Assembly: GCF_000023125.1 (NCBI RefSeq)
Contig: NC_013037.1
Coordinates: forward strand, 868,001 to 932,000
Reading direction: 5' to 3'
DNA length: 64,000 nt
Origin: Dyadobacter fermentans DSM 18053
Lineage (GTDB): Bacteria > Bacteroidota > Bacteroidia > Cytophagales > Spirosomataceae
Both the position numbers and the translations under genes were made by a program. The notes below the pieces were generated by a model. It saw only the letters and a list, made by a program, of their open reading frames with translations, made no database searches and was not told the DNA's origin. Positions 1 to 8,549 of this stretch are shown one piece after another (positions within the stretch are counted from its first letter, which is position 1; the number at the start of each line of letters is the position of its first letter).

Positions 1-2
1 TT

Positions 3-2183
3 GCATCCAATATCATGGAAGTAAGGCAAATATGGGTTGCGGGCGGGATTTATCACCCGCTTTACCGGCCCGATGATTTGTCGAATGCCAATCCCAAAAG
101 CCCGCACAATGCATTTCTGCTCTTGTTCAACACCGAATTATACGGCGGTTTCAAGGGAGATGAAACTTCGCTTGCGGCGCGCAATCTGGCGCTGACGGAA
201 AATGCCAGCATTCTGAGCGGGGATTTTGACCAAAACGATAATTTCAGCTTTGCAGACCTGCGCGCCAACGGACTCAAAGCCGAGTTCAGTGAAAACGCCC
301 GCCATGTGGTTTTTGGCGCACACATGTTCTCCCGGAGTGCTTTGGACGGCTTCACCATCGAGGGAGCGAATAACACATCCGCAGTTCCCGGTGAAATGCT
401 TTTGATCGACGAAGCTTTTCTCCCTGCACACTATGGCGCGGGCATTTTCATCCACCGCACCGACGGCTCGGAAGTCGACTACCGTAACCTCATCATCCGC
501 AACAACCTCGGCAGCCAGGGAGGCGGATTCACGGCGCACCAAAGTGAGTCATTGCTTGAAAACTCGCTCGTTTATCACAACTACGACAAAGGGTACGGCA
601 GCGGCGTACTGGACGTAGATCCTCACCGCAGCCTGAAACTGAACAGTATCACAGTAGCACAAAACCTGTCGACCGGCGAAGGGCCTCTCGGCGGGGCGAT
701 TGGTTGTATCGGGGGCGATTACCTGGACATTCTGAACAGCATTATCACGGACAATATCTTGCTGGGCGATGACGATTCACGTCGTGCCAACGTCTCCACG
801 GACGGGGCAGAGGCTTATTTTGCCAATTGCATCATCCAGGGAAGCGGCGGAAGTGCCAACTGGCAATGGAGCGATTTTAGCGACGACGGCGGCAACCTGG
901 ACGTTGACCCGCAGTTTACCGACATGAATGCTGGCAACTTTTCGCTGGCTGAATGCAGCCGGGCGATCGATGCCGGGGATGTCGAACATTACAGGAGCGA
1001 GGAGGAAATTTCTTTGACGGACATAGGTGGTAAAACGAGGATCTCTAACAACCGTATCGACATCGGTGCATTCGAGTTCCAGGGTGCACGCTCGCCGGAA
1101 GCGACTGCCCTGGCGGGGAATGCAGAAGTCAGCACCTTCACATTCGGCAGCGCGGGAGGTAACACCATGCACACCTTCACTGCTCAGGGCGATGTATGCG
1201 ATTCGGACCTGCTTACATTGAACCCTGGTGACCTGAGCGGCCTTGTGAACGCCAAAGTGTGGGTGGATGCGCAGGTAAATTCCTATGCCGGTGCCGTGTA
1301 TCTGCAAAGGCATTTCGACATTGAGCCGGCCGTAAATCCCGAAACGTCAACGGGCCGCGTGGTGCTCTATTTTACCCAGGCAGAGTTCGACGCGTTGAAC
1401 CTCGAACTGACGCCACCGGAATATTTGCCCACCGGAGCACCGGACGGGGAATACCAACGAAAGGAAAACATCCGCATTTACCAGTTCCATGGCGTGAGCT
1501 CCGACGGCAGCGGTAGCCCGGCTTCTTACGGAAACACCCGCACCGTGATTGACCCGGACGAAAGCGACATTAATTGGAATGCAGCCCTCAACCGCTGGGA
1601 AGTGGCATTTACGGTCGACGGTTTCAGCGGATTTTTCGCGGGTACCGTCACGCAGAACCCGCTGCCTGTCCGAGTCGTGAGTTTCGAAGGGGAACTGTCC
1701 GACAATCGGCAGGTAAAGCTCGGCTGGAAGGTGGCGGAGCAGGAAAACATCCTCGTGTATGAGGTTGAATACAGCAAAAATGCCAAGGCATTTACCAAAA
1801 TTGGCCAGGTAGCCGCGAATGCGCTCGCCAGCACGGACTATGCATTCACCGACACGCTCCGGCACACGGGCGAGCAGGCCTATTACCGGCTCAAAATCAT
1901 TGAAGCAGACGGCAAAACGGCATATAGCAAATTAGTATCCGTGAAACTGCCGGCAAACGAGGGAATAGTCGCCTATCCGGTCCCCGCGAAAAACGAGTTC
2001 TGGATCGATTGGAAAGCGAGCGGTGCTACTTCCGCCGAGCTGATCGATGCGAATGGCCGGGTGGTGGGAAAAATCCGGAAGTTGTCCGCTTCTCAAAAAA
2101 TAGACATTTCAGCATTTCCGGCAGGCACATTCTTCCTGCAAACCAACGGAAATAATGTTCGGAAAATAGTGAAATCCAATTAA
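3..2183 (+). CDS. T9SS-sorted surface protein with parallel beta-helix region, 5'-truncated by the window
   Basis: The reading frame is already open at base 3, before the first ATG at base 15, so the gene starts outside the window. The visible part (about 725 residues) begins with a segment typical of choice-of-anchor/polymorphic-outer-membrane-like beta-helix proteins: QIWVAGGIYHP, then repeated short strands around GGGFTAHQS, LLENSLVYHN and LDILNSIITDN. The last ~75 residues (AYPVPAKNEFWIDW ... GTFFLQTNGNNVRKIVKSN) match the Por-secretion C-terminal sorting domain of the type IX system. This implies export across the outer membrane and surface attachment or release. Substrate is unknown; a polysaccharide-related role is only a guess from the beta-helix fold. 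Confidence 0.8.
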   Translation, partial: ASNIMEVRQIWVAGGIYHPLYRPDDLSNANPKSPHNAFLLLFNTELYGGFKGDETSLAARNLALTENASILSGDFDQNDNFSFADLRANGLKAEFSENARHVVFGAHMFSRSALDGFTIEGANNTSAVPGEMLLIDEAFLPAHYGAGIFIHRTDGSEVDYRNLIIRNNLGSQGGGFTAHQSESLLENSLVYHNYDKGYGSGVLDVDPHRSLKLNSITVAQNLSTGEGPLGGAIGCIGGDYLDILNSIITDNILLGDDDSRRANVSTDGAEAYFANCIIQGSGGSANWQWSDFSDDGGNLDVDPQFTDMNAGNFSLAECSRAIDAGDVEHYRSEEEISLTDIGGKTRISNNRIDIGAFEFQGARSPEATALAGNAEVSTFTFGSAGGNTMHTFTAQGDVCDSDLLTLNPGDLSGLVNAKVWVDAQVNSYAGAVYLQRHFDIEPAVNPETSTGRVVLYFTQAEFDALNLELTPPEYLPTGAPDGEYQRKENIRIYQFHGVSSDGSGSPASYGNTRTVIDPDESDINWNAALNRWEVAFTVDGFSGFFAGTVTQNPLPVRVVSFEGELSDNRQVKLGWKVAEQENILVYEVEYSKNAKAFTKIGQVAANALASTDYAFTDTLRHTGEQAYYRLKIIEADGKTAYSKLVSVKLPANEGIVAYPVPAKNEFWIDWKASGATSAELIDANGRVVGKIRKLSASQKIDISAFPAGTFFLQTNGNNVRKIVKSN

Positions 2184-2211
2184 TACTTAACCTAATACGC
2201 AAACGCAAAAA

Positions 2212-3195
2212 ATGAAAAAATCAGTACTGCTACTCAGCGCCGTAATCTTTTCGATGTTTATCAATGCCTGTACCGACCATTCGGAACCGATCCCTGAGCC
2301 TGAATCGCTTTCGTCGGAAACGTTCGTAAGCGGGTTGAAACACCCCATCGGACTCACGCACGACGACAAGGGGAATCTTTGGACAACCGAAGCCGGGGAA
2401 GACGTTGGCTTCAACGGCACGGTGTCGATGATTTCGCCCACCGGCGTGAAAACCACCTTTGTGACCGGTCTCGAGACGCTCATGCGCGAAGGGTCGATCG
2501 AGGGGCTTAGCCATTTGGAATACCACGACGGTAAACTGTACTTCCTGCACGGCTCTCACGGTATGCTTTACACAGCCGATGTATCCACATTCACATCGGG
2601 CCAGACGCCGGTTAAGCTGACGGATATCAAATCCGAAGATATTGGCTCGTTCGTAGACAGCCTTGGACTGACCGACCCTGTAAATTCGAACACCTATGAC
2701 TTTACATTCGGACCAGAAGGCGATATGTACATTGTGGATGCCGGCAGCAATGCGGTGATCAAAAGGGACAAAACTACCGGCGATCTGAGCCTTTTCGCCC
2801 ATTTCGACAATGTAGCGCCCGACGTGGAGGCCGTTCCGACCGGCATCGTTTTCGACGGTACCAAGTTCCTGGTAAGCACGCTCACTGGCTTCCCGTTCGC
2901 GCCGAATAGCGCCAAAATCTTCCAGGTGGACCTGTCGGGTAATGTGAATGTGTACAAATCGGACTTTACAACGCTCACAGGCGTTACGCTTTCTGTGAAC
3001 AACAAACCGATTGTGATTCAGTACGGGGTGTTCGGGGCTATGGGATTTGAGGAGAAATCAGGTAAAGTGCTGGACGAAAACGGCCGCACGCTGTTCAGCG
3101 GCATCTCGCAGCCTACGGACATTGTTCGCGTAGGTGACAAAACCTTCTATCTGCTGAGCTACCTGGACGGAACCATCACCAGACTCAACTACTGA
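2212..3195 (+). CDS. ScyD/ScyE-like beta-propeller lipoprotein
   Basis: 327 residues. A signal peptide ends in a lipobox (FINAC, Cys20), so this is a predicted lipoprotein. The mature part has repeated propeller-blade patterns (GLKHPIGLTHDDKGNLWTTE, YDFTFGPEGDMYIVDAGSNA, GISQPTDIVRVGDKTFYLLS), as in the ScyD/ScyE family and other NHL/SMP-30-like six-bladed propellers. No catalytic residues are evident. It starts 28 bases after the T9SS gene, on the same strand, so the two may be co-transcribed. A strong terminator follows. Function unknown; a binding or scaffold role at the envelope is inference. Confidence 0.72.
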   Translation: MKKSVLLLSAVIFSMFINACTDHSEPIPEPESLSSETFVSGLKHPIGLTHDDKGNLWTTEAGEDVGFNGTVSMISPTGVKTTFVTGLETLMREGSIEGLSHLEYHDGKLYFLHGSHGMLYTADVSTFTSGQTPVKLTDIKSEDIGSFVDSLGLTDPVNSNTYDFTFGPEGDMYIVDAGSNAVIKRDKTTGDLSLFAHFDNVAPDVEAVPTGIVFDGTKFLVSTLTGFPFAPNSAKIFQVDLSGNVNVYKSDFTTLTGVTLSVNNKPIVIQYGVFGAMGFEEKSGKVLDENGRTLFSGISQPTDIVRVGDKTFYLLSYLDGTITRLNY

Positions 3196-3203
3196 TCAGA
3201 CCT

Positions 3204-3235
3204 TTGAACCCGGGCATTCCGGGTTCAATTTTTTT
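3204..3235 (+). terminator. Rho-independent terminator
   Basis: Perfect 10-bp stem (TTGAACCCGG / CCGGGTTCAA), 5-base loop GCATT, then a run of seven T. It directly follows the propeller lipoprotein gene and separates it from the cytochrome gene. Confidence 0.85.
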
Positions 3236-3270
3236 AAAAGTGAACGAATCCTAACATCCTAATCCATTCA

Positions 3271-4236
3271 GTGAAAGCGCTTAAACTCATCGGTAAAATC
3301 CTTGCCGGCCTCCTCGTAATCATTGCCCTGGGCATTATCTATGTAAAAGCAGCCCTGCCCAACACCGGCCCGGCGCCCGACATCAAAATCGAACGCACCG
3401 TGGCCCGTGTGGAACGCGGCAAATACCTCGCCAATCATGTAACCGTTTGTATGGACTGCCACAGCACCCGCGACTGGTCGCTGTACGCTGGTCCGCTTAC
3501 CGGCGCATTGGGCGGTGGAGGCGAGGAATTTACCCAGGAAATGGGCTTTCCCGGCAAGTTTTATGCACCCAATATCACACCTTACACACTCGCCAGTTGG
3601 ACGGACGGAGAGGTTTTCCGGGCTGTCACGACCGGCGTCAACAAAAGCGGCAAAGCATTGTTTCCGGTGATGGGTTACCACCGGTTTGGCTTGCTGGATA
3701 AAGAGGATATTTATTCGGTGATCGCTTATATTCGCGGGTTGCCGCCCGTGCAGCAGGACATCCCGCAGTCGGAGCCGGACTTCCCGATCAATATCCTCAT
3801 CAACACCATGCCTCAGGAAGCCTCCTTCACCACCCGGCCTGCGGAAACCGACCAGCTAGCTTATGGCAAATACCTCATCACCGCCGCCGGCTGCGTGGAC
3901 TGCCACAGCAAAACCGACAAGGGCGCTGTAATCCCCGGCACCGAATTCGGTGGAGGAATGGAGTTCCGCAGTCCGAATGGCGTGGTGCGCTCGGCCAACA
4001 TTACCATGCACAAGGAAACAGGCATCGGCAACTGGACGCAGGAGGCATTTTTAGGCCGTTTCAAAGCCTATACGGACAGCAGTTACGTTTCTCCGAAAAT
4101 CGCTTCGGGCGAGCTCAACACGCCCATGCCGTGGGTCATGTATGCAGGTATGAAGGAAACCGACCTCTCCGCGATCTTTGCATATCTAAACACCATTAAG
4201 CCGATTGAAAACAGCGTGGTGAAGTTTGAAAAATAA
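3271..4236 (+). CDS. Dihaem c-type cytochrome, membrane-anchored
   Basis: 321 residues from a GTG start; no ATG is suitably placed. An N-terminal hydrophobic helix (about residues 7-26) anchors or exports it. Two CXXCH haem sites are visible: CMDCH (Cys60-His64) and CVDCH (Cys208-His212), each heading a cytochrome-c domain preceded by the RGKYLAN/YGKYLIT pattern common in this family. Candidate axial Met residues lie in FPVMGYH and near MPWVMYAGM. It is expected to carry electrons in the periplasm. Proteins of this type often accept electrons from periplasmic molybdenum hydroxylases or alcohol dehydrogenases, and an IorAB-type pair follows 0.8 kb downstream on the same strand; that partnership is inference. 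Confidence 0.85.
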   Translation: MKALKLIGKILAGLLVIIALGIIYVKAALPNTGPAPDIKIERTVARVERGKYLANHVTVCMDCHSTRDWSLYAGPLTGALGGGGEEFTQEMGFPGKFYAPNITPYTLASWTDGEVFRAVTTGVNKSGKALFPVMGYHRFGLLDKEDIYSVIAYIRGLPPVQQDIPQSEPDFPINILINTMPQEASFTTRPAETDQLAYGKYLITAAGCVDCHSKTDKGAVIPGTEFGGGMEFRSPNGVVRSANITMHKETGIGNWTQEAFLGRFKAYTDSSYVSPKIASGELNTPMPWVMYAGMKETDLSAIFAYLNTIKPIENSVVKFEK

Positions 4237-4267
4237 CCGGGCGGCGCCCGATTTCTTCCAATTCCTC

Positions 4268-4440
4268 CTACTTATTAACCTGCTGCGCCGACTGGCCGGT
4301 GTAGCGGTCGCCTACGATGGTGATTTTGTCCAGATCCGCTGTGAGCTGCGCGAGCTCTCCGGGTGCAAAGTCGTAATCCATCGCCCACAAGTTTTCCTGC
4401 AAATGTGCCAGCTTGGTCGTCCCGGGAATCGGGACGATCC
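4268..4440 (-). pseudogene. Aldo/keto reductase, C-terminal fragment only
   Basis: On the minus strand, about 57 codons read as the end of an aldo/keto reductase: GIVPIPGTTKLAHLQENL is the strongly conserved NADPH-binding C-terminal segment, followed by a typical tail ending at a TAG stop. Upstream (higher coordinates) the similarity stops abruptly near 4440, where coding sequence of an AraC regulator begins on the other strand. The catalytic barrel (Asp/Tyr/Lys/His) is missing, so this is a remnant. It fits the loss of the 5' part of a reductase that was once divergent from its AraC regulator. Confidence 0.8.
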
Positions 4441-4850
4441 CTATAATGCCCTGCGGGGCGTCGAAACGCTGCATCCGCTGGTAATGCTGCTGGATTTGTC
4501 CAAGGCCGAGGCAATGTCGGCCAAAGCCTTCAATTTCGGTCTTTATGCGGTGTACCTCAAAGAACTGAATTGTGGGGAGCTGAAATATGGCCGCAACCAC
4601 TACGACTACCAGGAAGGAACGCTCGTATTCATCGCTCCCGGCCAGGTAATGGCCGTTCAGCCGGGCGTGAAGACGTATGAGCCGAAAGGGTGGGAGCTGC
4701 TCTTTCATCCCGAGCTGATCAAGGGCACGTCGCTTGGGAGGCACATTCATGAGTATTCTTTCTTTTCCTACGATGTCAACGAAGCATTTCACGCGGCTTT
4801 TCAAACAACGGGTCGGCTGCACGCCCAATGAATACCGGACGCTGAATTGA
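4434..4850 (+). pseudogene. AraC-family regulator with internal deletion and lost start
   Basis: From about 4436 the plus strand encodes the N-terminal cupin-like domain of an AraC regulator (RGVETLHPLV, LSKAE, CGELKYGRNHYDYQEGTLVF, IHEYSFFSYDVNEA). At about 4783-4787 it jumps, with a frame change, to the extreme C-terminus of the same family: HFTRLFKQRVGCTPNEYRTLN followed by TGA at 4848. The middle, including nearly all of the two helix-turn-helix motifs, is gone. The first codons are also missing, replaced by aldo/keto reductase sequence. It cannot bind DNA in the normal way and is almost certainly dead. Confidence 0.82.
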
Positions 4851-5033
4851 GCCGGCGGTTTCGACCAACTCCCGGATTTTTCGACGAACGGCAAATGCAT
4901 CGCGTTGCCTGCGTTCGGGAGCCATTTGATGCGGCTTGTCGAAAATCGGGGAGGAATAAGGGAATTTTTGTTTGATTTATAATTGATTAGCGAGGTTTTT
5001 CAAAAGCAGCTTTCAACTGGTAAACATTCTACT

Positions 5034-5489
5034 GTGGCGACATTCAATCTGAAAATCAATGGAAAATCCAGGACGGTCGATGTGGACCCTGCCACGCCGA
5101 TGCTCTGGGTACTACGCGACCATCTGGACCTCCCGGGGACCAAGTATGGTTGCGGGATCGCGCAATGCGGCGCTTGTACGATTCATTTGGAAGGCAATGC
5201 CGTCCGATCGTGCCAGCTGCCGGTATCATCGGTCGGGAAATCCGCGGTGACGACCATCGAAGGCTTATCCGAAAAGGCGGACCACCCGGTGCAGAAGGCC
5301 TGGCTCGAACACGACGTGGCCCAATGCGGCTACTGCCAGACAGGCCAGATCATGACCGCCGCGGCTTTGCTGAAACGGAATCCGAACCCGACCGACGAGG
5401 AGATCGAAGCGCAGATGAGCGGCAATATCTGCCGCTGCGGCACTTATGTTAAAATTAAGGAAGCCGTAAAATCGGCTGCGAAAAAGTAA
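5034..5489 (+). CDS. iorA: (2Fe-2S)-binding alpha subunit of an isoquinoline 1-oxidoreductase-type molybdenum hydroxylase
   Basis: 151 residues from the GTG at 5034, the start that gives the usual family N-terminus (ATFNLKING) and length; an in-frame TTG at 4983 would add 17 unconserved residues. The plant-ferredoxin cluster is Cys40, Cys45, Cys48, Cys60, and the helical-domain cluster is Cys98/Cys101 and Cys133/Cys135 (CGYCQTGQ, CRCGTY). The small subunit relays electrons from the molybdenum site to an acceptor. The catalytic subunit gene begins 32 bases downstream, so they form an operon. The true substrate cannot be told; these enzymes often oxidise aldehydes or N-heterocycles. Confidence 0.88.
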   Translation: MATFNLKINGKSRTVDVDPATPMLWVLRDHLDLPGTKYGCGIAQCGACTIHLEGNAVRSCQLPVSSVGKSAVTTIEGLSEKADHPVQKAWLEHDVAQCGYCQTGQIMTAAALLKRNPNPTDEEIEAQMSGNICRCGTYVKIKEAVKSAAKK

Positions 5490-5521
5490 CGCTTCACCTG
5501 AACCTGCAACAAAAATTGACC

Positions 5522-7774
5522 ATGAACGATGATAAAAACGCATTGAACCGGCGCTCGTTTCTGAAAGCGTCGCTGCTCTCGGGCGGGGGAATGATGCTGA
5601 CGGTGAATTTTCTGTCGGCTTTCAAATCGGCCGGAAAGGTCGGCGCAGACCAGCCGGCGGATCAATGGACCGAGCTTACGGGCTATATCCAGATTACGCC
5701 GGACAACCGGATCAAGCTCATTTGTCCCAACCCCGAATTCGGCCAGAATGTGATGACTTCGCTGCCGATGATCGTGGCCGAAGAACTGGATGCCGACTGG
5801 AAGAATGTGACCGTTGAAATGGGTCCGCACGATAATGTGAAGCTTGGGCCGCAGTTTTCGGGAGGCAGCAATTCCGTGAGAATGTACTGGAAACCGCTGC
5901 GGGAAGCCGGTGCGGCGGCCCGCCAAATGCTGCGCGAGGCAGCGGCGCAAGCCTGGAACGTGCCGGTGGGAGAGGTGACCACCCGGGCCGGTATGCTTGC
6001 CCATTCCAGTGGGAAAACGGCCCCCTACGGCGCCATGGCCGCCAAAGCCGCCACGCGGCCGATCCCCAAAGAACTGACCCTTAAATCGCCGAAAGATTTC
6101 ACGATCGTACGCCAATCCAAAAAGAATGTGGAAGGGCAAAAGCTGGTCACCGGAAAGCCGCTGTTCGGGCTGGATTACCGCGTGGAGGGTATGCTGATCG
6201 CGATGATCCACCACCCGCCCGCATTTGGTATGAAACTGAAATCCTTTGATTCCGCCGAGGCGCTGAAAATGCCGGGCATTAAAGATGTTTTCAGCCTCAA
6301 ATTGTACGAGGAGGGATTTGAACAGGCTGGTTTCGATACGCGCACATTCAACGACCTGCTTGTGATTGTGGGCAAAACCACGTGGGAAGTGATGAATGCA
6401 CGCAAAAAACTCGTTGCGCACTGGGAGCCGGCGGGCGAGACCAGGAATGTGCTCTCGGGAAGGAACGGGAAACGTGAAGTGACCGTGCCAGGCGCGCTGG
6501 AAAGCTCCGAAACCCAGCGGCAGCAAATGCTGGAATATGCCAAAAAGCCGGCCAAAGAACTGCGGCGTGACGGTGATCCCGAAACCGCTTTCAAAAGCGC
6601 GGCGCAGGTGATCGAACGAACCTACACCGCGCCGTTCCTCGCGCACAACTGCATGGAGCCGATGAATTATTTCGCCCATGTTACCGACGAGAAAGCGATC
6701 CTGGTGGGGCCGCTGCAATCGCCGGGATGGATAGAGCCGACCATCAGCAAGCTGCTGAACCTGCCTCCCGAAAAAATTGAAATACACATGACCCGCATGG
6801 GCGGAGGCTTCGGTCGGAGGGCCTACAATCATTATTTGTCCGAAGCGGCATTGATTTCCAGAAAAGTCAAAGCGCCGGTGAAGCTGATTTACACCCGCGA
6901 GGACGACATGACCTACGGCATTTACCGGCCCATGTACACGGCTACTTACCGCGCCGCGCTCGACGCCAACAAAAAGCTCATCGCTTTTCACGTTAAAGGC
7001 GGCGGTATCCCCGAGCATCCCATTCATCCCAACCGCTTCCCGGCGGGCGCGGTGGATAATTACCTGTCGGAGGGCTGGCAGATTGCCTCCAACGTAACCA
7101 TCGGTGCATTCCGCGCGCCGGGCTCTAATTTCAATGCAGCAGCCGAGCAGTCTTTCCTGGATGAGCTGGCGGAGGCGATGGGCCAGGACCCGATCCAGTT
7201 CAGGCTGGATCTGCTGAAAAGGGCGAAGGAAAACCCGGTGGGACAGAACAACGACTACGACCCCGACCGCTATGCCGGCGTGCTGGAACTCGTTCGCGAC
7301 AAGGCGGGGTGGGGCAAGTCCGGAAGCGAAAAATACAGCCGCGGTGTAGCCGCCTATTTCTGCCACAATTCCTACGCCGCGCACATCGTGGACATGGTCA
7401 CGCGCGAGGGCCAGCCTTACGTCGAGCGGGTTTTCAGCGCGATGGACTGCGGGATCGTGGTAAATCCCGACGCCGCCACGAATATGGTGCAGGGCGCGGT
7501 GGTGGATGGCATCGGCAATGCGTTTTACGGTGCGCTCACCCACAAAGATGGCGCTCCCCAGCAAACCAATTTCGATAACTACCGGATCATCCGCCACAAC
7601 GAGGCCCCGAAAAAAATCGAGGTGCATTTCGTGCAAAACGACAAGGACCCGACAGGCCTGGGCGAGCCGCCGTTCCCGCCGGTGTTTGGCGCGGTTGCCA
7701 ATGCGCTCTACAAAAACAAGGGACGGAGGTTTTACAACCAACCATTCAAGCCCGAGCTCGATAAAGTCATTTAA
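5522..7774 (+). CDS. iorB: Molybdopterin-binding catalytic subunit, isoquinoline 1-oxidoreductase beta type
   Basis: 750 residues from the ATG at 5522. A twin-arginine signal (NRRSFLKAS, Arg10-Arg11) followed by a hydrophobic stretch indicates export of the folded, cofactor-loaded enzyme to the periplasm, carrying IorA with it. Family landmarks include FAPNCMEP-like LAHNCMEPMNY, the cofactor loop MTRMGGGFGRRAYNH, APGSNFNAAAEQSF and the C-terminal GLGEPPFPPVFGA, which holds the catalytic Glu. It has no FAD domain, so electrons leave through IorA, plausibly to a c-type cytochrome such as the dihaem protein at 3271-4236. A strong bidirectional terminator follows. Confidence 0.9.
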   Translation: MNDDKNALNRRSFLKASLLSGGGMMLTVNFLSAFKSAGKVGADQPADQWTELTGYIQITPDNRIKLICPNPEFGQNVMTSLPMIVAEELDADWKNVTVEMGPHDNVKLGPQFSGGSNSVRMYWKPLREAGAAARQMLREAAAQAWNVPVGEVTTRAGMLAHSSGKTAPYGAMAAKAATRPIPKELTLKSPKDFTIVRQSKKNVEGQKLVTGKPLFGLDYRVEGMLIAMIHHPPAFGMKLKSFDSAEALKMPGIKDVFSLKLYEEGFEQAGFDTRTFNDLLVIVGKTTWEVMNARKKLVAHWEPAGETRNVLSGRNGKREVTVPGALESSETQRQQMLEYAKKPAKELRRDGDPETAFKSAAQVIERTYTAPFLAHNCMEPMNYFAHVTDEKAILVGPLQSPGWIEPTISKLLNLPPEKIEIHMTRMGGGFGRRAYNHYLSEAALISRKVKAPVKLIYTREDDMTYGIYRPMYTATYRAALDANKKLIAFHVKGGGIPEHPIHPNRFPAGAVDNYLSEGWQIASNVTIGAFRAPGSNFNAAAEQSFLDELAEAMGQDPIQFRLDLLKRAKENPVGQNNDYDPDRYAGVLELVRDKAGWGKSGSEKYSRGVAAYFCHNSYAAHIVDMVTREGQPYVERVFSAMDCGIVVNPDAATNMVQGAVVDGIGNAFYGALTHKDGAPQQTNFDNYRIIRHNEAPKKIEVHFVQNDKDPTGLGEPPFPPVFGAVANALYKNKGRRFYNQPFKPELDKVI

Positions 7775-7786
7775 AGACAAAAACAT

Positions 7787-7819
7787 ACAGCCCGCGAGTT
7801 TCTGCTCGCGGGCTGTTTT
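7787..7819 (+). terminator. Bidirectional terminator between iorB and the LytTR gene
   Basis: Perfect 12-bp stem (ACAGCCCGCGAG / CTCGCGGGCTGT) with loop TTTCTG and a short T-run; on the other strand an A-rich flank gives a comparable signal. It lies between convergent genes and touches the stop codon of the regulator at 7818. Confidence 0.85.
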
Positions 7820-8549
7820 ATATTACACCCTGGTCGGTGGCGCTTTGCAGCTGCTTGTCGAGCCTGGCTTTGTAAATGCGGCCTATCGGGATTTCTTCCT
7901 GGTTGATCCGGATGTAGTTGGCGCTGATCGCCTGGATGTGGTCGAGTGAGATGATGAACGACTTGTGAATGCGGATGAAGCGGTCGGGTGGGAGCTTTTC
8001 TTCCAGGTAGCTGATCCTCAGGTACGAAACGAGTGGCCCCGAGCGCGTGTGAAGGCGCACGTAGTCTTTCAGGCTTTCGATCCAGAGAATATCGTCGAGG
8101 TAGAGTTTCACCATTTCCTTATCCACTTTGAAATACTGGTATTCCCTTACCGGTGCGATGTTTTGAGGCACTTCCGGCTGCGCGGCGGGATTGGGCGAGA
8201 ACCGATAGATTTTTCCCACCGATTGCAGAAATCTTTCAAACGAAATGGGTTTGACCAGGAAATCCAGCACATCGAACTCGTAGCTTTCCAGCGCATACTC
8301 GCGGAAGGCCGTTGTGAATATCACCTTCGGTCGATAGCCTAATGGCCTCAACAGGTCGAAACCGGTGAGCCGCGGCATTTGAATGTCGAGAAAAACGACA
8401 TCGGCCTGTAATTGCTGCAACATTTGCAGGCCCTGCGTGGGACTGTTGCAAACGCCCACAAGTTCCAGATCGGGCAGCCTGCCGATATAATCCTGCATGA
8501 GCTCGGTGGCCAGCGGCTCGTCGTCGAGCACAAAACATCGGATCGCCAT
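7818..8549 (-). CDS. LytTR-family response regulator
   Basis: 243 residues. Receiver domain at about 1-120 with acidic pocket LDDE, phospho-acceptor Asp55 (VVFLDIQMP), a conserved Thr in FTTA and Lys in FLVKPIS. LytTR DNA-binding domain at about 140-240 (ILWIESLKDYVRLHT, FIRIHKSFII, IPIGRIYK). The start codon shares its A with the TGA stop of the upstream kinase (TGATG), so the two are translationally coupled. Expected to bind direct repeats upstream of target genes; targets are unknown. Confidence 0.92.
   Translation of the reverse strand: MAIRCFVLDDEPLATELMQDYIGRLPDLELVGVCNSPTQGLQMLQQLQADVVFLDIQMPRLTGFDLLRPLGYRPKVIFTTAFREYALESYEFDVLDFLVKPISFERFLQSVGKIYRFSPNPAAQPEVPQNIAPVREYQYFKVDKEMVKLYLDDILWIESLKDYVRLHTRSGPLVSYLRISYLEEKLPPDRFIRIHKSFIISLDHIQAISANYIRINQEEIPIGRIYKARLDKQLQSATDQGVI

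Noticed and set aside
5444..7786. 780-codon open frame antisense to iorB
   Set aside because: It runs opposite a clearly conserved molybdenum-hydroxylase gene and its translation has the His/Arg/Gly-rich composition of an antisense shadow in GC-rich DNA.
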